Source: Tricholomella constricta
Taxonomy: Eukaryota; Basidiomycota; Agaricomycetes; Agaricales; Lyophyllaceae
Direction: 5' to 3'
Length of the DNA: 64,000 nucleotides
Assembly: GCA_013368375.1 (NCBI GenBank)
Contig: JAACJP010000024.1
Span: 593,183-657,182 of the forward strand
The position numbers were made by a program, and so were the translations under genes. This document shows, in pieces, positions 45,426 to 56,886 of the stretch. Position 1 is the stretch's first letter, and each line of letters starts with the position of its first letter. The notes under the pieces were generated by a model. It did not search any database and was not told where the DNA came from. It worked only from the letters and a program-made list of their open reading frames with translations.

Positions 45426-47433
45426 CTAACTCGTAAGGAAGGCCGCAAACAGGTCCTCGATCTCCGCGCCCTCCCACCTCTCCTCGTTAATTCTATACGA
45501 CCGGGGGAACCACTTTTCTAAATCCACACTCGATGCCGACACCGCTTCCCCGGCCGTCTCCTCATCCAGTCCCAGAACCATGCACGCCAGCGCCTTCCCA
45601 CTCATCCACGCGTGCACCATCCCCTCGCCCGTATACCCAGCGGCCATCCATTCTCCGGGCGCAGCCAGCCGTTCCGAAGGCCCAGACAACATCTTTCCGC
45701 GAGTTAACGACTCCGGCTCCGTTCCAACGCGTGGCGCACACCGCCCCGATATTTTATCAGGTATCCGTCCCACCCAAGGCTTCCCATCGACCGACATACC
45801 TAATATCCCACTCCACACCGCCTTTACCCGCTCCGCCTCCTCTTTTCCTTTCTCAGCCTCCGCCTCCCCGACAACATCAAAGTATTTCCCCAGCGCGCCC
45901 TTCAGATGCGCGCCTGTCTTCTTATGCCACTCTCTATCATCTGCATTCCCAAACTCCGTGAGAAACGCATTTCCCCGCGCAAAGCCCCCCCCGAACATCA
46001 TCTCCCCCTCGGGCGGCGGATACCCCCCACAGGTGCCATCCGCCTTCTCTTTCTCCTCCTCTCCCGCCGCGCGCTGCTGCGTGAGATAATCGTATATATG
46101 TGCCTCGTCCCCAGGAAAGAACACAAACGACCGCATGCCCGCCCACGTGTCAGTGGCAGTGGAAGGCGCGCCGAGCCCAGCCTGGGGGCGCTGCGCTGTC
46201 ATAACCCCTCTCGCGGGGATAATCTTTCCGCGCATTCCGGGGAGGAGGTGTGCAGCCCAGGCGTTAGTCGCATGGATGACATGCGGTGTGTGGATTACGC
46301 CTTTCGGCGTGATGACGCTGTACAATAAAGAAGCGTCGGCTGCGCTGTTAGGGGCAGGGGCGCTCGAGGAGATGGCCGTGCATGGCGTGTGTGTGAAAAG
46401 GTGAAAGCTTCGTGAGTGGTGTAGAATTCCAGTAAGCACAGGTGTGTATGAGGATGTAAGGTGGCTCACTTGGACGAATACTCTCGGAGTAGGCGGGAGA
46501 GTATGCCAGTGAAAAGACGGTAAGGATGCACCGCGCCTGCGCGCGTCGAGAGACACCCAGCTGTGTCCTTCGACAACTGAAGTTCCTACAGTTATTCCAC
46601 ACCGTCAGAAATCGTCTTTACCCTTCCACTACTCTTAGACAAAAAAGTCACCTTGATCGCATCGTCCCCTTCATAGATCCTGAAGTCCTTGCTCTCCACC
46701 GGCAAATCAGCACGATATTCCGCAAGCTTCGTCTTCGCAGTCTGAAACGTCTTAGGGTCATGGAAGACGTCGAACGCCTCGACCTCGCGACACTGCGAGT
46801 CCTCGAGCAGGCCTTCCTCCGCGGCGACCGCCAAGAACTCGGTCAGATGCGCCAAGCGGAAACGTATAATCTGCTTCGCAGCTTCGACACCATACTGCTC
46901 CTTGAGTCTCGTGTACTCTGCGTACAGAAGCGGCGTAATGTGTCCCCCATTTCTACGGAAAGATCATCATACAAAGTCAATCAGGATGTAACAGGCAGAA
47001 CTGATGTCGAACAGGCACGACCGGCGCACCTTCCCGTCGCGCCGGAGCACGCATCTCGCGCTTCGAGCATCACGACCTGCAGTGGTTCATTTCGACTTGC
47101 ACCATCCTCCTTCTCGTTCTGCGAGTCTGTATTATGCGCGTGGTCGCGGTCCCAATCCAACAACATCCTCGCAACCGATGTCCCCGTTACGCCACTTCCG
47201 ATGATTACGACGTCCGCATACTCCGGGACCCGCAGGTCCATGCCGGCGCCATGCTTTGCGATCGGGCATGGGGGCGTGAGCCAATAGGACTTGGACGGGT
47301 TCGAGACGGGGAGCCCGGGGGAAGCGCGGATGTGGTGTATGAACGTGTTGAGGGATGGAGAGAAGAGGCGGAGGGCGCGCACGATGGCGCGGATGAGGAG
47401 GTTGCGCAGTCGGTGGAAGAAATCTGAAAGCAT
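45426..47433 (-). CDS. FAD-dependent oxidoreductase of the DAO (DadA) family
   Basis: The 600-residue flavoenzyme has exons 47433-47030, 46952-46652, 46585-46470 and 46407-45426, closing exactly in frame. The FAD-binding Rossmann motif is ADVVIIGSGVTGTSVARMLL (about residues 55-74), followed by VVMLEARDACSGATGRNGGH, which spans the first intron. The C-terminal part has the family's second nucleotide-contact region (GMSVDGKPWVG and AAGYTGEGMVHAWMSG). DAO enzymes oxidise amines or amino acids; the substrate cannot be read from the sequence. I chose ATG 47433 (MLSDFFHRL); upstream in-frame ATGs at 47487 and 47532 exist. Confidence 0.9.
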
Positions 47434-48505
47434 TGTGGCGGTAGTGCTTGAGATGGGGAAACGCTGGGGCTGCTGTGTGGCTTTCATTGTGGCTTTTAAG
47501 GCGGAGATCGCTGGACGGGAAGGGGGAGGCAACTTTGACGCCGTCGACAGCCCTGCGATTCGATTGATAACGATAAAAAATAAAATAAAAGTGGATCGAC
47601 TGACAGTGCCTCAACCCGGCTGTGTACTTATGTCGACCGCCGTCCAGGAGAGGTGTTTGCCTACACCTGCTTCTACAAACAAGCTCTCTTTGCCGCCGTG
47701 CCGGAGGCTTATCACAAGCGTCATATTTCCTTCATCCCCCTGAACCTCAACCATGTTCTTTGGTCTCTCTTATGTTCTATTCATGCTTTCTGGAACACCT
47801 TGTCCACCACGAGTCCTGTGGCGCAGCTTCACCAACGATTGTGACAATCACTCGATGCAGACTTCTTCTCACTGCGGGCATTGGCCGATATGCCCGTCGG
47901 ATATAAGTAGAATATATAATGAATTTATTTATAATACGCCCGAAAAATGATCGACGAGCAAAGGGTGGGATTATTTACAATATATTCTATAATATGCCCA
48001 CATCAAAATCGGCGCCGATATCACGGAGAAATTAGAGATAGGATCACCGTTTGTTCGCCGGCGAAATCTGGAACGTATTTGGAATATCATCACCGTTGAT
48101 CCGGTGAGCATATGGCGAGCATGTGATGAAAATGATCGATAGGTTTATTTGGAATACCAACGATCTATCGGCACGAGATTGATCGTGAGTTTGTTTCCAA
48201 TATCCTCGACATATGATCGACGATTTTGTTGCGATCATATTGTGTGACATCACGCGCCCGTAAGCGCCACACTCGACGACGCGAACGAGATAGTGCAGCG
48301 GTACGATAGGTAATATAGATACAATATAAGCACATTTATACTACATAGCAAGCACGACGATCAAGAAGGAAAGCGAGACGCAACAAGGTTGCGCAGATAC
48401 GGTCCAAGAAAACCCAAAAAAAATCAAAGTTTGCGCTGTAGTGCCTTAAGTCAGATCAGAAACTGAAGCTTCAGAAAGTCGTACGCACCGTCGAAGGTCG
48501 GTCCA
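47434..48505. other. Gene-free region with an AT-rich, ATCGAT-rich block
   Basis: 47890-48260 differs from its flanks: AT-rich, with repeated ATAATAYGCCC (47932, 47989), TATTTGGAATA (48077, 48147; inverted near 48193) and many GATCGA/CGATC words. It looks like a small decayed mobile element, but I find no clear terminal repeats. No gene is supported. Confidence 0.45.
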
Positions 48506-48901
48506 TCAGTTGTCGCGGGGTACATGAGATGCTCCTGCAACGGGGTCACAATCCTCCATGACGACATCAGCGTCGAGGCCGAATGGCGGCGCGGGAGCGC
48601 TGACGACGACGGGCGGCGTTGGGTCAACGTCCATCGCGTTTTCGTCCAGAACGGTGGTCGCGTCTGGCGGTTTCATAAGAACCAAAAGGAAAAAAATTGG
48701 AATAGGCGCACCAGGTGATGGCGGGGCCGCGACGGTAGCCGGCGTTGGCGCCTGAGGGCTGGAGTCGATGTCCATTGGGGTGATCGAGTTGTTGTCCGTG
48801 GCTGTAGGCATGGTAAGCAGTACCGGGCAGTAATCATGCATGTACTCACCATTGCCAGGTGAATTCTGCAACACAGGTGCTGGAGTGTCAAGTAGCAGCA
48901 T
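48506..48901 (-). CDS. Doubtful Pro/Ala-rich hypothetical protein
   Basis: An open frame of 131 codons starts MLLLDTPAPVLQNS and holds repeated MDID/MDVDP motifs. A GT donor after the first 18 codons suggests splicing. There is no recognisable domain, and it could be chance coding in C-rich DNA. I list it because the repeated acidic motif is not random-looking. Confidence 0.25.
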   Translation of the reverse strand: MLLLDTPAPVLQNSPGNGEYMHDYCPVLLTMPTATDNNSITPMDIDSSPQAPTPATVAAPPSPGAPIPIFFLLVLMKPPDATTVLDENAMDVDPTPPVVVSAPAPPFGLDADVVMEDCDPVAGASHVPRDN

Positions 48902-49450
48902 TGTGAAGTCTATTCATCATCAGAACAGAGTTTCCAAGAGTAAGAGGGACTCACCAGTCATTGGGAATAGGTGGTGGGCAGAGGCAGGTAAGGTGGTGAT
49001 GAAAAAATGCAACGTTTGGTCTCGTTATGCTTTCTTTTACCAAAAGCCTCCCATCAACCAACGACATCACGCTACATCCATATGTGTACACTGCGTCCAC
49101 TGTCGTCCGTCCCCTCAATGCGACATCGCCGGCGTTCCACGCTCGCCATAGCGGCTTCTGGCGCGTTCTCGTCGCGTGCTGCAGCCGCGCGCGGTCGAGA
49201 TGTAATCATTATCATTGAAGACCACCTAGGCCTTCAGGATATATACACATGCGCGAACACTCGATTATATATATTATACCCTTCATGATCAGATGTCCAC
49301 GACGCAAGCCGACGCATATCGCGCCATCTTTCTTCCTACCATCCTCATCGTAGACGCTCATCTCGGCGACATCTCCACCACCATCGCCGCGCACGAGGCT
49401 CTCCTCCTCCGCGGCTACATCATCGACGCTATCCTCCTCTTGCGCAACAC

Positions 49451-49645
49451 CTACTTTCGCCAAAACGTCGAAAATTCGTCCTTTTCGTCCATGTCGATGG
49501 CCTCGTCGCCGTAAGCCTCAGTGGCGAACTTAGATAGCGGGACGACGGGAAGGGCGGGCGTCGTAAGGATGGGTGTGCGGGACGGCGAAGGTTTTTCTTT
49601 TTCTTTTGACATCCATTTATTTATGGACCTGCGGGCATTGCCCAT
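49451..49645 (-). CDS. Short open frame, possible last exon of a broken gene
   Basis: The 64 codons end in DEAIDMDEKDEFSTFWRK. They could be spliced after the GH15 exon ending at 49760 (acceptor GCAG near 49643), but the peptide is unlike a GH15 C-terminus. It may be the tail of a different gene or a captured exon. Confidence 0.25.
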   Translation of the reverse strand: MGNARRSINKWMSKEKEKPSPSRTPILTTPALPVVPLSKFATEAYGDEAIDMDEKDEFSTFWRK

Positions 49646-49759
49646 ATCGCCTCACACCGACACCCGTCCTTCCGAGCCTGCGCTCCATCGCTTCGCCGGC
49701 CCTAGGCCCCCGCCATCAGTACAGTCTCCATATTTCCGGCTGGGCGCGGCTCCACTCAC

Positions 49760-52708
49760 GTAAATCCTTGTACTGCGTTGCCCAGGCTGAATGAGAAAGG
49801 ATCAAGATAAAAACGGTAAGCAGAAGCAAAGTGTCATATAAAATAAAGTGGTCGCGCACGCTTCGCCCGCCTCGGATATCTCCTCCGTGCATAATCCGAC
49901 ATGGTTGAGATACAACAGGAAGTCCTGCACCATAACATTCATGGTCAGTCATTCGCCTTCAGAAGCAGCACCCAGCATGAAGTTTACCCCGAACATCGAA
50001 ACAGCACGCGGGAGCAATGGTTTATCATACTCGCCCGCCCGCGTAAGTGCCTCCACGCATCTGCCATCGAACGTTGACGCTTGTGGAAGAAGACAACATA
50101 AAAAAATTCGACACACCAGAGTGTACACAGACAGATTGTCCCCTCCTCGCCGCCGACGCCGTCGTCAGACTTGCGCACGTCATACCGGTACACAAGGTTC
50201 TGCATCCTCATTCATTTAAGCGCTCGAAGGGGGGAAAAAAAGAAAGGAAAAAGAAAGGAATCATCAAACGCACATTCGACGTGAGCCCACCACGCTCGGG
50301 CGTCTTCAAGATCTGCTTCAGCGTGCTTACGAACCTAGGGTCCGACTACACACATGCACACGCACGCGGGCTTCAGTTATTTCACCGCCGCAAAATACGG
50401 GCGCACGCACCCCATGCATGAAGAACACAAGCGGCATGATCAGCACCGCCGAGTCGAGCACGTCCGTCTCCTCGTAGCCCTGCCCAAAGTGCCAGCCTTC
50501 CGCATTCCACGCCTTGTGCATAATCTCTTCGTACAGCTCGTCGCGCGCCTCGAGACAGGTCAGGCGGTTCGGGCACGGGAGCGAGCGCTTCTCCGCGAGG
50601 CGTAGGCCTGTACATATACTTAGTTCAGGAAATCTGCTGTGAAGATGGGTCAGTAGGGCAACGCCGCACCTCGATCAATGGCCACCCTGCCGCGTCATCA
50701 GCATAGGCAGAACCAGGATGACGAGGTTGCGTACGAGGTTGCGTACCAGAGCATGATCTGATCCACGACGTCGATTTAGATGTATGCGCAAAAGGAAGAG
50801 ACACATGCCTTGGAGTACTGCAGCCAGCGAATGAGAAGCCAGATGCAGAGAATAGCAGGCCACGCACCGTAAAATGTCTCTTTTTATTCCGCACTTCCCT
50901 GCGATAAACATGGACCCAATCTAAGATCGGACAGGACAGCGGGACCTCGGACGGCTTCACTGACCATATCGATCTGTGGTGTGACAATGGAAACAGAGGG
51001 AAAGACAATTAGCGCTCCACGCCACAGCTCGGGTTGTGGTGTGAAGGAGAAGGAGGTGGGGAGGGCGGCGACAAAGAGAACGAAATACGTACAAATCCGG
51101 CTCCTTGTAGTTCGCAACCACGACTGCATGATTATATTCAACGCGGAGGAGTGGTGATACAGTGGGAGACCTTACAGTCCACTCTGCACGAAGGAGGAGG
51201 CGTCAGTGGACCATCCGCGGACGAGGGTAATACTTGTGACTCATAGTTCTCGCACGAGGACCCTAGTCGCGCCGGAATGATGGGGTCACTGTGAAAGTCT
51301 AAGGATCTTGAACTGCGTACGCACCAGTCATCGTATCCCTGTTTCGCAAACGTCAACAAGTCACAAAATACAAAACCACAAGACTCACGAGGGGTTTGTC
51401 AAACTTGGCGTAAGATTAGTTAACGGCGATCAGTAGATGAGCGAACGCCTGCACATCTTTTGTCCGAGGTAGATACAATCCATGCTAGCACAGATTTAGC
51501 TGGGAGAGTGCGGAAAAATACGTACACATACAGTTCGCCGTAAATATCCTATATGGCCAAGGACATTGAATAATTAGGGATGGAGTTGACAGGACCTATC
51601 ACTCACCAGCTGTATATGATCCGCTGCGCCATTCCCGATACGCACAGGCTGCGAGCCCTTGTGCCCGTCGAGGTGCGTCAGCTTGGTCTCTTCGAGGTCC
51701 TTGCCGCCTGAATTCGTAATAAGTAAAGAGTGGCGAACGATAGAGAGAGCCTACACGCCGTGAATGGTATACATGATCTGCAGACTTCCATCCGGGTTCT
51801 TGTTGCGCAGGCGTTCGAAGATAAACTCCATGTACGCTGCGTCATGTTTCGTTAAGTGAGAATCTATGAAACCAAAGAAGGAAGCCGCACCGTTTGCCTC
51901 CTGTGTGAATCCAAGCCTGATGAGCGCGTATAACGTGAACGATGAATCACGAATCCATGACGCCCTGTACGGACATCAGTCTGTAGAACCAAGAAACTTG
52001 TATAAAGACAGGCATACCGATAGTCCCTGGAAGTCATCGTCATCAATAAACGTCATCAAGGAATAGAGTCTCTGATGACGCACCAGTTGCGCGTGCCGCC
52101 TATGAACTCAGGAAGCGAGAACGTTGGGCTAGCGACGACGGCACCAGTCGGCTCGAAAATGAGGAGCTTGAGTGCGAGGGCACTGCGATGGACAGCTTCC
52201 TTCCACGATCCGGTGTACGTCGACTGTCGGATCCACTCATATCAATATCTGTTCGTGATCTGCGATGGAATTCACCAACCAAAAAAATGATTATGATCAT
52301 GAAGCATCAGCATAGTTTAATAGCATGATCCCGGACGCACAGAAAGCAGGTTATGAAGCAGCTTCTTGGTCAACGGATCGTCCAGCGTCCGAGCCTTGAC
52401 TCCGAGCGGGCCAAACAACTTGCGCTCAAGCTCGCTCTTGCCTTCCTGCAGCTTGTGGTCCACAGCATGCGGGGTCTCCGGTGACGTGCGAAGTATAAAC
52501 GTAACAGCCTGCCCCTCGCTCAGCTGCAGCGAAGCATAGGCCGCAAGGCCCTTGTGACCCTTCGACGTGAGATCGAGTGTGCCGAGCTGGACGACAGGCG
52601 TGGACGCAGCTTCAGCAGTGCTCTCCGCGATGTAGCGCAGATCGAGGGTGAACCCGCTGCTACTTGTGAAAACGACCTTTTGCTGGGGATCGTGCGAGGG
52701 CGGGATGG
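49760..52708 (-). pseudogene. GH15 glucoamylase-like gene, 3' part, disrupted
   Basis: This is the larger part of a glycoside hydrolase family 15 (six-hairpin) gene, split into many exons. Recognisable segments in order: KVVFTSSSGFTLDLRY (near 52660), [20 protein letters not shown] (near 52200), RASWIRDSSFTLYALIRLGF (near 51950), [34 protein letters not shown] (near 51650), [16 protein letters not shown] (near 50570), [36 protein letters not shown] (near 50180) and YLNHVGLCTEEISEAGE (near 49890). SIWE carries the likely catalytic acid. Lesions: retroelement inserted at 52708, TGA at 52242-52244 in place of an expected Trp, and a probable donor loss (AAAAG|ATGTGC near 51465). It is very probably inactive. 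Confidence 0.85.
52704..52708. repeat. Target site duplication, left copy (GATGG)
   Basis: GATGG precedes the left LTR and is repeated at 63197-63201 after the right LTR. A perfect 5-bp duplication is what Ty3/Gypsy integrase makes, and it proves a single clean insertion. Confidence 0.95.
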
Positions 52709-53067
52709 TGTCACGACCGCCCCTAACGACCACCCCTAAAACTCACATCCACTACGTTTTCCCACGCACGACCACTGTATATATATGGCACCACTTCTCG
52801 GTTGGACTCTTTACCTCGATATTACCAATTGTTACGACTAGTCTCTGTTCTCGTTCTTGTTCTCTCTCACTTTCTCGAATCTATTCTGCTTCACTCTCGT
52901 ATCGCTTAAGCTTCATTCGTTCGAACAAGCTCTTGCGAACGTCCTTGTCGACGCTCACGACCTCCGAACAACCCTTCGGAGCTCGTCTTCCTCGACAACG
53001 TCAGGCCTGTCCGCCTCGGTGGTCCCGGAATAACTCCGTAACCAGCGTGCTACATCAGGTCCTAACA
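52709..53067 (+). repeat. Left (5') LTR of the second chromovirus, 359 bp
   Basis: It runs from TGTCACGACC to TCCTAACA. The partner is 62838-63196; the only difference I found is ACAACG versus ACAACA near 53000/63129. It contains a TATATATAT box at 52778-52786 and the segment ACCTCGATATTA at 52813-52824. Confidence 0.96.
52778..52824 (+). promoter_or_regulatory. LTR core promoter and predicted transcript 5' end
   Basis: A TATA box begins 35 nt upstream of ACCTCGATATTA (52813-52824). This 12-mer is the exact complement of the PBS at 53068-53079, so by the self-priming model the transcript should start at about 52813. Confidence 0.65.
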
Positions 53068-53079
53068 TAATATCGAGGT
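53068..53079 (+). other. Self-complementary primer binding site
   Basis: TAATATCGAGGT begins at the first base after the LTR. It is the exact reverse complement of 52813-52824 in the LTR. No tRNA-like PBS is seen. The arrangement is that of Tf1-type self-primed elements. Confidence 0.82.
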
Positions 53080-53095
53080 CTCCCACCCACCGGAC

Positions 53096-55860
53096 ATGTC
53101 CTCGACGATAGTGGAGCCCAACACCACAGTCCGCTATCAAAACTTCGAAGGTCCCTCTTTCACACAAAGAAGACCTTCACCACCACCTTCGAAACCTCCC
53201 CTGCCTCAACAGGACACATGATGCAAGGGACTTCGGAACCAACAGGTCCAGGCTGGAACACAACATTTTCCAACCAGGCCAACACGAGGGGGACTTTTCC
53301 TCAGCCAGTCAGGACCCTCGACGACCCCTACCCCGGACCCCCTCAAACGTATTCAACCCGTCCTACCAACTCGCCACCCCCAACTATCCCCCCTTACCAC
53401 CATCCGCAACGACCTCCGGACCTCCGCTTTCAAGTAACCAGACTCCCGGGTCGTACTACGAAAGGTTGAGGCACCCGGAGATGTTCCAGAGGAGGGATAG
53501 GGCTCGAGAGGAGGGACAGGGACAGTTCGCTCGTCAACAAAACCCCTTTCTACACGGTTCAGACCACGAAAGGATACTCTACGAACTCCGCATGACGCGA
53601 GAAGAGTTTTCACGACAAGCGCACGAGCTCCTAGTCGAAACCATGGGGATGGATCATCAACCCCGAACACCGGAACAATGGGCCAACCTCGTGTTGTCGA
53701 CCATGCAACTGCACGAAGCCCATCGATTACCCCCACAACTGACGGTGTTGCTACAAATGGGGGGAAACGAAAGAAGGTTACGCGCTCTGGCTGGAGAAAT
53801 CCAGACGTCCAACGAGGGAAGAAGATTCTCCGACCCCCAAAGCGCGGGACGTTCCTTCCACATGCCAATTCAGGAGCCCGTTCCCTCCAGAATCGAAACT
53901 AGATTCGAAGAACCTCCACGAGCGACAAGCACGGTCAATACGCAGACAGCTTCGGCTCTACTCAGGAGGATGAACCAAGGGAACGCTCCCCCCAGCCAAG
54001 AAGGGTTCGAACCCACCGTCACACCAGGGACAGACGCTCGAAGAGCTCCGACGTTCGGGTTCTGGGGAGCCCACAACTTACAAAGAATCCCCGAAGAGAA
54101 CCCCTGTCGAAGGACCGTTTTCCAGGCCAAATTCGGGTTTTCAGGCCCACAAAGGACCTCGCAAAAGAAGGAGTACCTCCGAGGGAACCTGAGAACATTC
54201 CCCTACCTCCGTCGGAACGGGGAATCCCAACGCCACTGTCGTACGCCCACAGCTACGAACTACGCGAAGAAAACTCGGAAAGAAGAGAGGGAGCACCCCC
54301 TAGGGCACGAGAAGACTGGCGCCAAACACCACCTCATCTGGCAAGTCAGAACAGGAGGTCACCGCAAGGCCCACGCCCAATCTCCCCAAGAGAACGACGT
54401 GGAATCGGAGCGGACCCCGGCCCCGGTCAAAACGTAAACATCCTCGACGGAAGGCAAGGGACCCAACAACAATTCCCCCAGTTCGAACAATACAGAACTG
54501 GCTACAACCCCGGACCAGCCCCACCCATACCCGGCGGACGACCGAACCCCCAGTACAACGGACCACCTCCACAGCCCCAACCACCTCCGGGATCTTCGGG
54601 ACCACCTACCCCGAGAGGAACTCAATGGGGAAACGGCCCCGGAGGACCAGGAGGGGGAGGAGGAGGTTATTGGGGAAACGGCCCCGGAGGAACAGGAGGT
54701 CCTGGAGGAGGGGGAGGTCACGGAGGATACGGACCACCACAAGGACCAGGAGGCCCGGGAGGCCCGGAGGTCCCGGAGGGGGAGGAGGAGGCCACGGAGG
54801 AGGAGGAGGAGGAGGCCCACCCGGAAATCCGGGAGGAGGCCAATTCGCAAACCCTCAACGACCCCCACCTCCACCGCAACAGCTCTTAGGCCCAAACCAA
54901 AACCTGACCCCGGAACAGTACCGACACCTCCTAAACCTGGAATCGAAAATCGACATCAGGAAACCGGACCCCTTCACTGGAAAAGAACCGAGGAGATGGA
55001 AAACCTTCGTCACGGAATGCCTAGTAACGTTTCAAGCCAAGGCGATCACCTACGAACAGGATCACCTGAAGGTGTCATTCGCGAGCTCCTACTTAAAGGA
55101 CGGAGCTATGGACTACTTTCGGCTGCAACTCACGTACAACCCCCAACACCCAATGTTCACGAATTGGGAAGGATTCGTACACGAATTAGGATCACGCTTC
55201 GGAATACCGAACTCGAGAGTGGAAGCCGAGAACAACATTTCGCGACTGAAAATGAAGGAATGGGAAAAGTTCACAGCATTCATCATCAAGTTCGAACAAG
55301 AAGCGTACGAAACAGGCTGGAACTGGGTAGCACTACAGTTCACACTCCGGAAAGCGCTCCCCCAGCGAATCCTTAACGTCCTGGCCATCGCACCAAGCCC
55401 CGAAACCTACGAAGGTTACCGAGATCTGGTCACTCAAATCGACGGAGGTACTGGGAACATCGCATAGAAAATCCAGAGTCCTACAAACCCCTCTGGGCGA
55501 ATAACGCGAACACCCCAACACCTCCGCACGACCTCCGATGGGACCTTCGGCCGGACCCGCAAGCCGCACGACGCCGCAAACGGCTCAAGGGAACAGGAAC
55601 GCACGCTTGAACGCCGAAAGTCATGATCAGGACCCGGACTCAGGTAAGGAAGGTAAGGCGCAAGACCAGAAATCGCATGGGACGACGAGAGGCCTACAAG
55701 CCAACAACTTCGGTTCAAGAAGTCAACACGCCCCTGGGTGAAGATCGACGAAGACGTAAAGCAACAACGAATTCGAGACAAGGCCTGCATCCTATGCGGT
55801 GACCTGGAACACTGGATGCGCGACTGCCCAACAGCAAACGCCATGGGCAGAGCCACCTAC
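53096..55860 (+). pseudogene. Gag of the second chromovirus (frameshifted)
   Basis: The ATG at 53096 (MSSTIVEPNTTVRYQNF) is followed by a long Pro/Arg-rich N-terminal region, a Gly/Pro-rich stretch near 54640-54840, and a capsid-like retrotransposon gag domain (PDPFTGKEPRRWKTFVTECL, then FASSYLKDGAMDYF, FGIPNSRVEAENNISRLKM) at about 54940-55440. A CCHC zinc knuckle follows at about 55787-55828 (CILCGDLEHWMRDC). The reading frame changes near 53213, 53440, 54430-54650 and 55467, so no intact gag is encoded as written. The long N-terminal extension before capsid is unusual. Confidence 0.85.
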
Positions 55861-56093
55861 CTCATCGGCGACGACATCTTCGAATTCCATCACAAGACAG
55901 AAGAGGGAAACGCGGGGCGATTCAGGACTTGCCCGGGCTCTGAATCGCGAAGACCTAAAACCGGACCTTGACACTAAACTACGCGCAACGGCATTATCGA
56001 CAACGGACACCCGCACAGTAACTCTCTCCTCCCATTCGTCACTGGCATTCTAATACACCTCACGCCAAACGGAGGAGGAGAAGACCCGAAAAC

Positions 56094-56352
56094 ACGCTCA
56101 TCGACAGCGGAGCTACCGACAACTTCATGGACTCCGTCATGGCGACATCACGTGGGCTCCACCTTGAGGAGCTCAACCCCCAATAAACCTCTGCCTATTC
56201 GACGGAGAACTCTCCGCATCAGGCAAAATCACACACTATACCACCAACGACGTCAAATTCAGTGACGGCACCACTCAGAGGATAAGATTCCTCATAACGA
56301 AACTCCACGAGACAGCGACGATAGTACTGGGACTATCATGGCTGAAGGAGGT
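56094..56352 (+). pseudogene. First retropepsin module (PR1)
   Basis: The active-site motif TLIDSGATDNFMDS starts at about 56094, and the flap/C-terminal motif TIVLGLSWLKEVNP lies at 56318-56358. One frameshift falls near 56180 (run of C). This is a complete aspartic protease module by motif content. Confidence 0.75.
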
Positions 56353-56544
56353 CAATCCCCATAAATTGGAAAGACCTCTGCATCACGCTACGACGGGGGT
56401 CAAACGGCAAAATCGAAGGATCACTACCGGACCTCCGAAGGAAAAAAGGAAGTCGCTCCAACAACAACAGGCACAGGAGCTCAACGCTTACCCTCGCGGT
56501 CGCTCGCTCCTTCACGATCGAAGTACAGTTGGAGGATCTGCAAC

Positions 56545-56830
56545 GCGTCTACGGGCACTTATTGATAGTGGGCGGCGGGCAACTTCATAACAAAATCCTC
56601 GTGTACGAAGCCGGAACCTCTCGCCAACCCCATGACCCTACAACTGTTCGACGGAAACCCCAGCGGAGGCGGAGCCATTTCACACCATAGTCCCGAAACG
56701 ATCAAACTCGAGAACGGACTAGAGTATAAGGTCGACCTCCTCATAACACAGTTACATCCAGCCACACCATAGTGCTCGGATTACCTTGGTTACGGGAAGC
56801 AAATCCGGACATCGACTGGCGGGAAATGTC
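56545..56830 (+). pseudogene. Second retropepsin module (PR2)
   Basis: A second active-site motif ALIDSG is at 56555-56572, then a spacer with LQLFDGNPSGGG that parallels LCLFDGELSASG of PR1, and IVLGLPWLREANPDIDWREM at 56769-56828. Frames change after DSG and before IVLG. The DSG codons of PR1 and PR2 are 461 nt apart, so this is an internal duplication of the protease domain. Confidence 0.72.
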
Positions 56831-56886
56831 CATGACCATGGAACAAGGGCAGGACTAGCCGCGATATCGCTTTCCCAGAAGACGCA

